Shown here one piece after another: positions 1-9,900 of a stretch of 64,000 bases of DNA. The notes beneath the pieces are model-generated. The model searched no databases. It had not been told where the DNA came from and saw only the letters and a list, made by a program, of their open reading frames with translations. The translations under genes and the position numbers were made by a program. How positions within the stretch are numbered: the stretch's first letter is position 1; each line of letters begins with the position of its first letter. Source of the stretch: Luteimonas panaciterrae (lineage in GTDB: Bacteria; Pseudomonadota; Gammaproteobacteria; Xanthomonadales; Xanthomonadaceae); assembly GCF_020511115.1 (NCBI RefSeq), contig NZ_JAJAVH010000004.1, forward strand, positions 124,001 to 188,000, in the 5' to 3' direction.

Positions 1-981
1 GTCCTGCCGCCGGCGCCGCCGGTGGATGTGCCGCAGGCCACCATCCGCACGCCCGAACTTGGCATGCCGTCGCGCGACGTGCAGGTGGTCGAAGTGCCGG
101 CGCCGATCCAGCCGATCACGCCGCGTGACGTACCGGCGCCACAGATCGCGACACCGCAACTCCAGCAACGTCCGGTGGATGTGAGCGTGCGCGAGGTGCC
201 GGCGCCGCTGACCCCGGTGCAAGTCCGCGACGTGCCGATGCGTCCGACACCGACGCCGCAGATCGCCGCGCCCGCGCGCAGCGTGACCACGCGCGATGTG
301 CCGACGCCTCCCACACGGCCCGCGGAAACGCAGACCGGCAGCGCAAGCACGTCCCAGCCCCAGCCAAAGCCCGCGACGGGCACCACGCCTTCGGCAACGA
401 CGCCACGCCCGCCCGGCGGGACAAGCACTGCCAGCGGTGGTCCCAAAACGCCTGCGCCGAGCGCCGGCAGCGGTCCGAAATCTTCGCCCAAGCCCGGCGC
501 ATTGCCGTCGCCGAAGCGCGGCGACGATTGGGGACTTGCCGATCGCAATCGCCCCGGCGGCCAGGCGGGACAACCGGGCGGTTTGTTCAATGCCGACGGC
601 AGTCCGAGGATTCCCGGTGACGGCAGGGTCGGCGGCGGCTTGCCGCCGGGCACGGTGACGGAAGATTTCGAGAAGATCGATCGCCACGGCACCTGGCTCA
701 AGCGTCCGCCGTTCGATTACGAGCCGACCAGCTTCGACAAGTTCTGGGTGCCGAGCGAAACGCTGCTGCAGGAATGGGTGAGGCGCAGCATCAAGACGGT
801 GCTGATTCCGATTCCGGGCACATCGAAATCGATCAATTGCTCGGTCGTCCTGCTTGCGCTCGGCGGCGCGTGCAGCATCAGCGATCCCAACAAGCAGGAT
901 GTGGAAGCCGAGGCGCGTCCGCCGCCGGATGTTCCGTTCAAGCCCGAGCTGCAGGAAGATCAGAATAGCTTGAAGAAATGA
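1..981 (+). CDS. C-terminal part of a Pro/Val-rich repetitive protein (5' end outside window)
   Basis: The frame is open from the first base, so the gene begins upstream; 326 residues are visible. The first ~105 residues are a degenerate repeat built around R-D/E-V-P-A-P (five copies of the core VP motif). A Pro/Thr/Ser/Gly linker follows to about residue 170, then a less repetitive C-terminal part with a W-V-R-R-S-I-K-T motif and two cysteines. The layout resembles proteins annotated as 'transmembrane repetitive protein' in Xanthomonadaceae, a name that gives no function. No catalytic motif is visible. The repeat would suit a stiff periplasm-spanning or surface rod, but that is inference. 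Confidence 0.75.
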   Translation, partial: VLPPAPPVDVPQATIRTPELGMPSRDVQVVEVPAPIQPITPRDVPAPQIATPQLQQRPVDVSVREVPAPLTPVQVRDVPMRPTPTPQIAAPARSVTTRDVPTPPTRPAETQTGSASTSQPQPKPATGTTPSATTPRPPGGTSTASGGPKTPAPSAGSGPKSSPKPGALPSPKRGDDWGLADRNRPGGQAGQPGGLFNADGSPRIPGDGRVGGGLPPGTVTEDFEKIDRHGTWLKRPPFDYEPTSFDKFWVPSETLLQEWVRRSIKTVLIPIPGTSKSINCSVVLLALGGACSISDPNKQDVEAEARPPPDVPFKPELQEDQNSLKK

Positions 982-1140
982 TGCGGTGGGCGCGCTGTCA
1001 TGCGCGCCTGCGGCGATGTGATGCGCATCGCGATGCGATCCGGTGTGCCGGAATCCCGCATCTTCCTTTAGAATGCGCGGGCGTTCCCAGCTCGTGGCCA
1101 GGCAAGCGCACTTTCAGCCGCTTCCCTCCCACGAGTCGAC

Positions 1141-3279
1141 ATGACCACGCCACGAATTCCGCGTCGTTCCCTGCGCTTTTCCCTGCTTGCCTTCGGTCTG
1201 CTGCTTTCGCTGCAGGCCGCCGCCGAATCGACCACTATCGAGTCCGCCGCCGATGACGCTGCGGACAAACGTCCGGACGCCAAGACGCTCGACGCCGTCC
1301 AGGTGCGCGGCGAAGCCGAAGGCTATACCGTCGAGCGCACCAGCGCCGGCACCAAGACCAATACGCCGCTCAACGAAGTGCCGCAGGCGATCAGCGTGAT
1401 CACCGCGACGCAGATTCGCGACCAGAACGCGCAGAACCTGCAGGAAGTGCTGCGCTACAGCGCCGGTGTGCGCACCGATCAATATGGGCTGGACAATCGC
1501 GGCGACTGGTTCGCGCTGCGCGGCGGCAGTTCCGGCACCACGTTGCTCGATGGCATGCGCCTGCCGTTGACTGGCTACTACGGCGTGATCCGCGAGGAGC
1601 CTTATGCCTTCGAACGCATCGAGGTCATGCATGGGCCATCCTCGGTGATGGCGGGGCAGACCGCGCCGGGCGGTGTGGTCAATCTCGTCCACAAGCGGCC
1701 GCAGGCGGAGGCTTCGCACGAGATCGCGGTGCAGGTGGGGAGCGATGAGCGTCGCCAGATCGCGGCCGATCTGACCGGTCCCGCGAATGCCGATGGCACG
1801 CTGCTGTACCGCCTCGTCGCGCTCGCGCGCGACAACGAAACGCAGGTCGAATATGCGGACGATCATCGCCGTTACATCGCCCCTTCGCTGACGTGGATTC
1901 CGAACGATGCGAACACGCTGACCGTCTATCTCGAATACCAGAAGGACCTCAATCGCAACACCAACGGGTTCTTCCCGATCGTGGGCACGCTGTATCCCTC
2001 GCGCAGCGGGCGCATTCCGGTGGATCGATTCGTCGGTGAGCCGTCGTGGGATCGCAACGGCGGCGAACGCATACGTTTTGGTTATGCGTTCGAGCATCGC
2101 TTCAACGAGAACTGGAGCTTGCGTCACGATCTGCGTCATGATCGACTGACGGGCGGATTCCGCACCATCTACGCGGATTTCTTCTCGACGGCGAATCCCG
2201 GCGGTGTCTACCTGGACGAGGAACAGCGCCTGCTGTCGCGACTCACCTACGGTAGCGACGACCACTCGCGCATCACCAACAGCGATCTGTTGCTGGAAGG
2301 CAGGCTGGGAAGCGGACGTGTCAGGCACACGCTGCTGGTCGGCGTGGATGCGATGGCGTTCAATGCGGATCAGCGCATCTCGCCGGATGCCTACTGTCCC
2401 GAGCCGTTCGATGTGTACGCGCCGGTGTATGGCACATGTCCGGAGCCGCAGTTCACGGCCGAGAACGTCTGGACGCATACCCGCACCCGTCAGGTGGGCA
2501 TGATTGTGCAGGATCAGATCAAGCTCGACGAGCGTTGGGTCTTCGTCGGCGGTCTCAGGCGCGACTGGCTGGAGACCAACGATTCCTCGGAACAGGCGTG
2601 GACCAAGAATCTCGGCGTGGTGTATCTGGCGAAGGGCGGATGGTCGCCTTACTTCAATTACGCGGAGTCGTTCCAGCCCGTGGCCGGTCAACCGCACGGT
2701 GGCGGCACGTTCGATCCCAGCCGTGGCAAGCAGGCGGAAGCGGGCGTGAAGTGGACGCCGGATGGATATCACTTCACGGCGACGGCGGCGGTCTACAAGC
2801 TGGAAGAGAAGGGGCGGCTGGTGTCCGATCCCTTCAATCCCGGCTATTCCGTCCAGGCCGGTCCGATCGACGCCAAGGGCATCGAACTGGAAGCCAACGG
2901 CAGCATCGGCAACTGGGACCTGATCGCCAGCTACACGCACACCAAGGCGACCAGGGAAGACGGCACCCGCTACGAGAGTTATCCGGAGAATTCGGCCGCG
3001 TTGTGGGCGGTGCATCGCTTCGCCGCGCTGCCGGGGCTGCGCATCGGCGGCGGCGTGCGTTACGTCGGCAAAACCTGGGACGGCGCGGATGGCCCGTACG
3101 TGACGCCGTCGAACACCTTGTTCGACGCGATGGCGTCCTACGACGTGGGCGCGTGGCGTTTCTCGTTGAACGCGGTCAACCTCACCGACAAGACATATCT
3201 GGCGACGTGTCTCTCGCGCGGCGATTGCTGGTACGGGACCAAGCGCCGTGTGATGGCGGAAGTGGCGTATCGCTGGTGA
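1141..3279 (+). CDS. TonB-dependent receptor, siderophore type
   Basis: Outer-membrane active-uptake receptor of 712 residues, the usual length for ferric-siderophore receptors. A signal peptide covers residues 1-28 and ends near QAAA. The plug domain (about 50-200) has the typical NEVPQAISVIT, LRYSAGVRTD and FERIEVMHGPSSVMAG segments followed by APGGVVNLVHK. The rest is a beta-barrel ending in Tyr-Arg-Trp, the terminal aromatic signature of outer-membrane proteins. The ligand cannot be read from sequence. It stands alone, with no siderophore, ExbB or sigma/anti-sigma gene beside it. A -10-like TAGAAT lies at 1069-1074, but I found no convincing Fur box. Confidence 0.93.
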   Translation: MTTPRIPRRSLRFSLLAFGLLLSLQAAAESTTIESAADDAADKRPDAKTLDAVQVRGEAEGYTVERTSAGTKTNTPLNEVPQAISVITATQIRDQNAQNLQEVLRYSAGVRTDQYGLDNRGDWFALRGGSSGTTLLDGMRLPLTGYYGVIREEPYAFERIEVMHGPSSVMAGQTAPGGVVNLVHKRPQAEASHEIAVQVGSDERRQIAADLTGPANADGTLLYRLVALARDNETQVEYADDHRRYIAPSLTWIPNDANTLTVYLEYQKDLNRNTNGFFPIVGTLYPSRSGRIPVDRFVGEPSWDRNGGERIRFGYAFEHRFNENWSLRHDLRHDRLTGGFRTIYADFFSTANPGGVYLDEEQRLLSRLTYGSDDHSRITNSDLLLEGRLGSGRVRHTLLVGVDAMAFNADQRISPDAYCPEPFDVYAPVYGTCPEPQFTAENVWTHTRTRQVGMIVQDQIKLDERWVFVGGLRRDWLETNDSSEQAWTKNLGVVYLAKGGWSPYFNYAESFQPVAGQPHGGGTFDPSRGKQAEAGVKWTPDGYHFTATAAVYKLEEKGRLVSDPFNPGYSVQAGPIDAKGIELEANGSIGNWDLIASYTHTKATREDGTRYESYPENSAALWAVHRFAALPGLRIGGGVRYVGKTWDGADGPYVTPSNTLFDAMASYDVGAWRFSLNAVNLTDKTYLATCLSRGDCWYGTKRRVMAEVAYRW

Positions 3280-3362
3280 GACGAACCATGGGCTGGCCGG
3301 TGCGCAAGGGAAAGGCGACGTCGTTCGGTTCAATCGCGGCAGTCAGGCATTGAAAACCGCGT

Positions 3363-3390
3363 CAGGAAGCGGTCCCGGCACCGCTTCCTG
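3363..3390. other. Perfect 11-bp inverted repeat after the TonB receptor gene
   Basis: Arms at 3363-3373 and 3380-3390 (CAGGAAGCGGT and its complement) enclose a six-base loop. There is no T-run on either side, so it is more likely an mRNA 3' stabilising stem than an intrinsic terminator. Confidence 0.55.
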
Positions 3391-3525
3391 GCACGGACTT
3401 CACGACCGGTGGCCGGAACCATGCCCAAGAGCGGGCCCACGAATCAATTCGTCCCGTGCATGTCGATTTCGCGCAGGCTGGTTCGTCGTAGGGAAGAGGA
3501 CTCCTCCTCGTCACCAGGAATCGTC

Positions 3526-3981
3526 ATGACCACCAACGCCAATACCGTTCGTCTCCACCGCGTCCTGAACGCCCCGCCCGAGCGGGTCTACCGCGCCTTC
3601 CTCGATGCCGATGCCCTTGCCAAGTGGCTGCCGCCGAACGGCTTCACCTGCAAGGTCCACGAGTTGGACGTGAAGGTCGGAGGCACGCATCGGATGAGCT
3701 TCACCAATTTCTCCACCGGCAACGGCCACAGTTTCGGCGGCACGTATCTGGAACTCGTGCCAGGCGAGCGCATCCGCTACACCGACAGCTTCGAAGATCC
3801 CAATCTGCCTGGCGCGATGACCACCACCATCACGTTCCGCAAGGTGATCTGCGGTACCGAGGTGAACATCGTGCAGGAGAACCTGCCGGAGGCCATCCCG
3901 GTCGAGTTCTGCTACCTGGGCTGGCAGGAATCGCTGGTGTTGCTGGGCAAGCTGGTCGAACCGGAAATCCCCGACGAGTGA
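3526..3981 (+). CDS. SRPBCC / AHSA1-domain protein
   Basis: A 151-residue cytosolic START/Bet v1-like protein of the AHSA1 (Aha1 C-terminal-like) family. It begins with V-R-L-H-R-V-L-N-A-P-P-E-R-V-Y-R-A-F, the usual first strand and helix, followed by KWLPPNGF and the GGT-Y-EL-V-P-E-R-I-R-Y-T-D signature. The family binds hydrophobic ligands in a helix-grip cavity; the ligand here is unknown. The reading frame is open further upstream, but the ATG at 3526 has an AGGA six bases before it and begins exactly where the fold begins. It sits alone between two unrelated transcription units. Confidence 0.85.
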   Translation: MTTNANTVRLHRVLNAPPERVYRAFLDADALAKWLPPNGFTCKVHELDVKVGGTHRMSFTNFSTGNGHSFGGTYLELVPGERIRYTDSFEDPNLPGAMTTTITFRKVICGTEVNIVQENLPEAIPVEFCYLGWQESLVLLGKLVEPEIPDE

Positions 3982-4046
3982 TGGAATCGGGCATCTGACC
4001 GGGAAGCGCTCCGACCGTCGTGGCGCGGGCCCGGAGCCCGGTCAAG

Positions 4047-4070
4047 AAAAAGGCCCCACGATGTGGGGCC
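4047..4070 (-). terminator. Intrinsic terminator of the cytochrome c operon
   Basis: GGCCCCAC (4052-4059), loop GAT, GTGGGGCC (4063-4070). On the minus strand the stem is followed by five T residues (A-run at 4047-4051). It lies 74 bases past the stop of the leftward cytochrome operon. Confidence 0.8.
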
Positions 4071-4143
4071 CGGATGCTTGGACTTGAATTTCAGCGGTGG
4101 GCGGGGCCATGCGACCCTGTCCCGTCCCGCGACAAGACGCTTT

Positions 4144-4587
4144 TCAGTGCGTGTCGTGCAGGTCGCGCAAATGACGCGTGCGCGAGCTGAAGTAGGCGGC
4201 AAGGTCGGCGATCTGCTGATCGGTCAGATCCTTCGCTTGCTGCGTCATGAGCGCGTGCTCGCGGTCGCCATCGCGATACATCTCGAGCGAATGCGCGATG
4301 TAGTCGGTGTACTGGCCGCCGAGCTTGGGGTAGGTGGGGTCGATCGGCTTGTTGCCTTCCTCGCCGTGGCAATCCACGCAGGACTGGCCGGTGGCCTTGC
4401 CCTTGGTGTGCGCGAGCTTTTCGCCGGCATCGATGTGACCGGCCGGCAGCCCGGCGGACGAGGAGGTGTGGCCTTCGGCGCGGTCGGCCGAGGAATGCTC
4501 GGCGGGCGTGTCGCCGCCGGAGCATCCGGCAAGGACCAGCGAGGCGGCGAGGGCGATGGCGAGACGGGACTTGGACACGAACGTCAT
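4144..4587 (-). CDS. Single-haem cytochrome c lipoprotein
   Basis: A 147-residue class I cytochrome c. Residues 1-22 form a lipoprotein signal ending in L-V-L-A-G-C (Cys22), so it is probably anchored in the membrane facing the periplasm. The haem motif is CVDCH (Cys70, Cys73, His74), and Met114 in the ALMTQQ segment is the likely axial ligand. The IADLAAYFS segment is the usual C-terminal helix. It starts 8 bases after the stop of the upstream cytochrome gene and is surely co-transcribed with it. Its likely role is shuttling electrons to a terminal oxidase or reductase; the partner is not in the window. Confidence 0.9.
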   Translation of the reverse strand: MTFVSKSRLAIALAASLVLAGCSGGDTPAEHSSADRAEGHTSSSAGLPAGHIDAGEKLAHTKGKATGQSCVDCHGEEGNKPIDPTYPKLGGQYTDYIAHSLEMYRDGDREHALMTQQAKDLTDQQIADLAAYFSSRTRHLRDLHDTH

Positions 4588-4595
4588 GGCGCGGT

Positions 4596-5009
4596 TCACT
4601 GCTTGAGCGAGGAAAGAAACGCCGCGATGTCGGCGATGTCCTGATCCGAGAAGCTCTCGGCCTGGGCCTGCATGGTGGGGTGCTTGCGGGCGCCCTTCTT
4701 GTATTCGGTCAGCGCGTTGGTCAGGTACTGCTCCGACTGTCCGCCGATGAAGGGCACGTGATAGTTCGGATACGCGTTCTTGTAGCCGGTGACGCCGTGG
4801 CAGCCCTGGCAGGTGTAGGTCAGCTGCTTGCCACGCTCGACGGAACCGACCGGCTTCACGGCGGCAGCCGGCGCCGACGCGGCGGGCTGGGCCGCAGGAG
4901 CGGGCTGGGCAGGCTGTTCGGGAGCTGGAGCGGGAGCGTTCTGGGCGATGGCCGCGAAGGAAAGCGCGGCAAGGGCAAGGCTGGCGGCGATCGTCAACGG
5001 TCGCGTCAT
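4596..5009 (-). CDS. Periplasmic single-haem cytochrome c
   Basis: A 137-residue secreted cytochrome c, first gene of a two-gene operon. The Sec signal peptide is about residues 1-22 (cleaved near AIA). An Ala/Pro linker runs to residue 50, then the haem domain with CQGCH (Cys67, Cys70, His71) and Met in HPTMQAQAESF as the sixth ligand. The QDIADIAAFLSSL segment is the closing helix. The ATG at 5009 was chosen over upstream in-frame codons because the signal peptide starts there. The two proteins share fold and motifs and look like a tandem duplication or an electron-relay pair. Confidence 0.9.
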   Translation of the reverse strand: MTRPLTIAASLALAALSFAAIAQNAPAPAPEQPAQPAPAAQPAASAPAAAVKPVGSVERGKQLTYTCQGCHGVTGYKNAYPNYHVPFIGGQSEQYLTNALTEYKKGARKHPTMQAQAESFSDQDIADIAAFLSSLKQ

Positions 5010-5833
5010 GTCGGGTATCCGCAAATCCTGGATGGCTGAGTGGAACTGGCTGACAGGGTGGCCGATAGGCGGCGATTCCGCGCAACCCGTCAACGCACAA
5101 TCTCCACAGTATAGCCTGTCATGACGCGGTCGTAGAGGCCGGTGCGGGTCGGGCGGTGATCGGGACATGGGAGCCGAGTGTGGCGGGCTGCGTTCGGGCG
5201 CCTGTCTCGTGCCGCGTGACGATCAGGCGGCCGGACGCCGTCGGCATCATCGAGGTTGGCAGGAATCACTTGTCCATCACAGCCGTGAAGGATCGCGCGC
5301 GGCACGGCATGCCGGATGAGCGAGGCGGGCAATCAGCGGACGAGAAACGGCATGGCCGTGTTCGATGTCTCGACCGATTTCCCTCTCTCGCCGCGCGCAA
5401 CGTCGCGATGTCGACGACCAGCGCGGCACACGCGAAAACATGATGAGAAGTAATCGGAAAGAGATCCCCGGCGCGACCGAGAACCAGGCAGGAGCGCGAC
5501 CGCAGCCACGCTCCGTTACATGTGTTGCATCGCCTGCATGCCATTCATCCGAACATGCAGCAGGGGTGTGATATATCGAGGCATCCGGAATAGACGACGG
5601 ACGCTGCTTCTTCAATGTCATCGGTTCAGTTCGCGGGGTGAACAAAACACCCGGCGCGCTGTCTGCGGATTGGCATCTTCGAGGCGTAGACCAGTCGAAC
5701 AGGGGCATGCCCCGGTCTTCGGAAACAGCACACGGCGCGGACACCCTCCCGGCAGTCACCATGACCTCTGGCGGATGTGGCGTTGGGGTGGGTGATATAC
5801 CTTGCTACAACACCGTAGGGGTTACCTGAGAAC
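5010..5833. other. 824-bp stretch without a recognisable gene
   Basis: Open frames here are short, overlap on both strands, lack ribosome binding sites and show no recognisable protein features. At the left end a -10-like TATACT on the minus strand (5108-5113) could serve the cytochrome operon. At the right end lies a good promoter for the efflux operon. The middle (about 5160-5770) holds nothing I can name; it may be a decayed gene or a long regulatory region. Confidence 0.6.
5783..5811 (+). promoter_or_regulatory. Sigma70-type promoter of the RND efflux operon
   Basis: TTGGGG (5783-5788), a 17-base spacer and TACAAC (5806-5811), ending 22 bases before the adaptor ATG. The leader would be only about 15 nt. 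No regulator gene lies next to it. Confidence 0.5.
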
Positions 5834-6970
5834 ATGGCAATGGAACTGATGAGTCGCGGCTTGCAGCGCACCCTGCTGGCCGTCTGTTTGGGGGCGGGTC
5901 TGGTCCTGTTGGGCGGCTGCAAGGGCGGCCCCGAGGGCGATGCCCAGGCCAAGGCGCCGGGCGCCGAGAAGGCCGACGAGGCCGTTCCGGTGGAGGTGGC
6001 CAAGGCCAGCCGGCGCTCGATCGCGGCCAGCTACACGGGCACCGCGCCGCTGGAGGCGCGTGCCGAATCCCAAGTGGTGGCCAAGACCTCCGGCGTGGCG
6101 CTGGACGTCCTGGTCGAGGAAGGTCAGCATGTGAAGGCCGGCCAGGTGCTGGTGCGCCTGGACCCCGACCGCGCCCGCCTGCAGGCGGCGCAGAGCGCGG
6201 CGCAGATGCGCAAGCTGGAAGCCAACTACAAGCGCTCGCAGGCGCTGGTGGGGCAGCAACTGATCAGCGCCAACGACATGGATCAGTTGAAATACGATCT
6301 GGAGAACGCGCGCGCGGTCAACAACCTCGCCAATCTCGAGCTGTCCTATTCCAACGTGGTGGCGCCGATCTCCGGCGTGATCGCCTCGCGCTCGATCAAG
6401 ACCGGCAACTTCGTGCAGATCAACTCGCCGATCATCCGCATCATCGACGACTCGCGCCTGGAAGCCACGCTCAACGTGCCCGAGCGCGAGTTCGCCACGT
6501 TGAAGGCCGGGCAGCCGGTGCTGATGCAGGTCGACGCCCAGCCGGGCAAGACCTTCCAGGGCACGGTCGACCGCGTCGCGCCGGTGGTGGATTCCGGCAG
6601 CGGCACGTTCCGCGTGGTTTGCGCGTTCGAAGGCGCCGGCACGTTGCAGCCCGGCATGTTCGGCCGCATCCGCATCGATTACGACCAGCGTGCCGACGCG
6701 CTGGTGATCCCGCGCCTGGCGCTGCTCGATGACCAGGGCGATCCCGCTGTCTTCGTGGTGCGCAACGGCAAGGCCGTGCGCGCGCCGATCAAGGTCGGCT
6801 ACACCGACGGCGAATGGACCGAAGTCCGTGGCGGCCTGCAACTGGGCGATGCCGTGGTGACGGCAGGCAAGGTGGCGCTGCGTGAAGGCAGCAGCGTGCA
6901 GGTGATCAACGGCGCGCCGGCGGCGAAAGCCGTCGCTGTCTCGGCTCCCGGCAAGGACGGCAAGCAATGA
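5834..6970 (+). CDS. RND efflux periplasmic adaptor (membrane fusion) lipoprotein
   Basis: A 378-residue HlyD/AcrA-MdtA-type adaptor that joins an inner-membrane RND pump to an outer-membrane channel. The lipobox L-L-G-G-C puts the lipid anchor at Cys29. The first lipoyl half is around residues 75-110 (EEGQHVKAGQVLVRLD), a coiled hairpin follows (about 112-165), and the second lipoyl half is VVAPISGVIASRSIKTGNFV. Beta-barrel and membrane-proximal domains make up the rest. The stop overlaps the start of the next permease gene by four bases (ATGA), so the two are translationally coupled. No outer-membrane factor gene is present, so a TolC/OprM-type channel must be borrowed from elsewhere. Confidence 0.93.
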   Translation: MAMELMSRGLQRTLLAVCLGAGLVLLGGCKGGPEGDAQAKAPGAEKADEAVPVEVAKASRRSIAASYTGTAPLEARAESQVVAKTSGVALDVLVEEGQHVKAGQVLVRLDPDRARLQAAQSAAQMRKLEANYKRSQALVGQQLISANDMDQLKYDLENARAVNNLANLELSYSNVVAPISGVIASRSIKTGNFVQINSPIIRIIDDSRLEATLNVPEREFATLKAGQPVLMQVDAQPGKTFQGTVDRVAPVVDSGSGTFRVVCAFEGAGTLQPGMFGRIRIDYDQRADALVIPRLALLDDQGDPAVFVVRNGKAVRAPIKVGYTDGEWTEVRGGLQLGDAVVTAGKVALREGSSVQVINGAPAAKAVAVSAPGKDGKQ

Positions 6971-9900
6971 GCGAGGGCGCGCGCGAAGGCGTCGACGGCG
7001 AAGGCTCGCACGGATCCGCGGACACGGGTTCGGGTCTCGTCGAATTCTCCACGCGTCGCCGCGTCACCGTGGCGATGTTCTGGATCACCATGCTGTTGTT
7101 CGGCGTGATCGCACTGTCGACGCTGAAGGTGAATCTGCTGCCGGACCTGAGCTATCCCACGCTCACCGTCCGCACCGAATACACCGGCGCCGCGCCGGCG
7201 GAAATCGAAACGCTGATCACCGAGCCGGTCGAGGAAGCCGTCGGCGTGGTCAAGAACCTGCGCAAGATGAAGTCGATCTCGCGCACCGGCCAGAGCGACG
7301 TCGTGCTCGAGTTCGCCTGGGGCACGGACATGGACAAGGCCAGCCTGGACGTCCGCGACAAGATGGAGGTGCTGCAGCTGCCACTGGAAGCGAAGGAGCC
7401 GGTGCTGCTGCGTTTCAATCCGTCGACCGAACCGATTTTGCGCATCGCGCTGTCGGGCAAGGCCGCGCCAGCGAACGATGCCGACGCGGTGCGCCGGCTC
7501 ACCGAACTGCGCCGCTACGCCGACGACGATCTGAAGAAGAAGCTGGAGCCGGTGGACGGCGTGGCCGCGGTCAAGGTCGGCGGTGGTCTGGAGGATGAAA
7601 TCCAGGTCGACATCGACCAGCAGAAGCTCGCGCAGCTGCACCTGCCGATCGAGACCGTGATCGATCGTCTGAAGCAGGAGAACGTCAACGTCTCCGGCGG
7701 ACGATTGGAGCAAGGTTCGCAGCGTTTCCTGGTGCGCACCGTCAACCAGTTCGCCACCGTCGACGAAATCGCCAACATGCTCGTCACCACGCAGGCGGCC
7801 GGCGGCGGCAACGCGGCCAATGCGATGGAGGAGATGGCGCGAGTCGCCGCCGCCAGCGGCGATCCGGCGTCGATGGCCGCCGCGGCGGAAGCGCAGAATG
7901 CTTCGTCCTCGAGCAGCACCAGCGTCGCAGGCGGCATGCCGGTGCGCCTGCGCGACGTCGCCACCGTGCGACAGGGCTACAAGGAGCGCGAAGCGATCAT
8001 CCGCCTCGCTGGGCGCGAAACGGTCGAGCTGGCGATCTACAAGGAAGGAGACGCCAACACCGTCGCCACCGCCGACGCCATCCAGAAGCGGCTGGAAGAG
8101 ATCAAGTCGCAGATTCCGCCGGACGTCGAGCTGACCACCATCGATGACCAGTCGCTGTTCATCCGCCACGCCATCAGCGACGTGAAGATGGATGCGGTGA
8201 TCGGCGGCTGTCTCGCCATCCTCATCATCTTCCTGTTCCTGCGCGATGGCTGGAGCACCTTCGTGGTGGCGCTGTCGCTGCCGGTGTCGATCGTCACCAC
8301 GTTCTTCTTCATGGGACAGTTGGGGCTGAGCCTCAACGTCATGTCGCTGGGTGGCCTGGCGCTGGCCACGGGCCTGGTGGTGGACGACTCGATCGTGGTG
8401 CTGGAAAGCATTGCCAAGGCGCGCGAGCGCGGCCTCGGCGTGCTGCAGGCCGCGGTCGCGGGCACGCGCGAGGTCAGCATGGCGGTAATGGCCTCCACGC
8501 TGACGACGGTGGCGGTGTTCCTGCCACTGGTGTTCGTGGAAGGCATTTCCGGGCAGCTGTTCCGCGATCAGGCGCTGACCGTGGCGATCGCCATCGCGAT
8601 CTCGCTGTGCGTGGCGATGACGCTGATCCCGATGTTGAGCGCACTGAAGACGCGGGCGCCGATGGCGTTCCCGGAAGAATCGCCGCATCAGCAGTGGCAT
8701 CCGGACTCGAAATGGCAGAAGCCGGTCGCGGCCACCGGCCGTGCCGCCGGCATCGGCGCTCGCGGCGCGTTCTTCGGCATCGCCTGGGTGTTCGTGCGCA
8801 TCTGGCGCGGCCTGGTCGCGGTGATCGGGCCGGTCATGCGCGCGCTGAGCGATCTCGCCATGGCGCCCTACAACAACGCCGAGCGCGGTTATCTGAAACT
8901 GTTGCCGGGCGCATTGCGGCGCCCATGGCTCGTGCTCGGCTTCGCCGCCGCGGCGTTCGCGCTGACGCTGGTGACGGTGCCGATGCTCGGTGCCGACCTG
9001 ATCCCGCAGCTGGCGCAGGATCGCTTCGAGATGACGGTGAAACTGCCGCCCGGCACGCCGCTGCGCGAGACCGACCGGCTGGTGCGCGAATTGCAGGCCG
9101 CGCATGGCAAGGACGAAGGCATCCGCACGCTGTACGGCGTCAGCGGCAGCGGCACGCGGCTGGACGCTAATCCGACCGAAAGCGGCGAGAACATCGGCAA
9201 GCTCACCGTGGTGATGGCCGATGGCGGCAGCGAGGAAATCGAGGCACGCGAGACCGAACGCCTGCGCGCCACCATGCAGGGCTATCCCGCGGCGCAGGTC
9301 GATTTCAGCCGGCCGGAACTGTTCTCCTTCTCCACGCCGCTCGAAATCGAACTGCGCGGACAGGATCTGCAAGGCATCGAGGATGCCGGCCGGCGCATGG
9401 CCGCGTTGCTGCGCGCCAACCCGCATTACGCCGACGTCAAATCGACGGTGGAGCAGGGCTTCCCGGAAATCCAGATCCGCTTCGATCAGGAACGTGCCGG
9501 TGCGCTCGGACTGACCACGCGGCAGGTCGCCGACATCGTGGTGAAGAAGGTGCGCGGCGACGTCGCCACGCGCTACAGCTTCCGCGACCGCAAGATCGAC
9601 GTGCTGGTGCGCGCGCAGGTCAGTGATCGCGCCTCGGTCGACAGCATCCGCCATCTGATCGTCAACCCCGGCAGCGCGTATCCGGTCACCTTGAACGCGG
9701 TCGCCGACGTGGTCGAGACCACCGGGCCCAGCGAAATCCATCGCGCCGATCAGGTGCGCGTGGCCGTCGTCTCCGCCAACCTGCGCGACATCGATCTCGG
9801 CACGGCGATCCAGGAAGTCCAGAAGCTCGTCCGGGACAACCCGCTCGGTGCCGGCGTCGGCATGCACATCGGCGGACAGGGCGAGGAACTGTCGCAATCG

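Noticed and set aside
1020..1140. Fur box upstream of the TonB-dependent receptor
   Set aside because: No 19-bp GATAATGATAATCATTATC-like match could be found by eye; only a weak -10.
5277..5762. Minus-strand frame of 161 codons in the long non-coding stretch
   Set aside because: Composition is random-looking, there is no ribosome binding site, and overlapping frames on the other strand are equally long.
6799..9897. Antisense open frame of 1032 codons opposite the first RND permease
   Set aside because: High-GC shadow of a conserved gene: His/Arg/Asp-rich nonsense composition, no motif, no ribosome binding site. Long antisense frames at 10502-13393, 1114-3333, 24552-26282, 29137-31194 and 51277-53514 fail for the same reasons.
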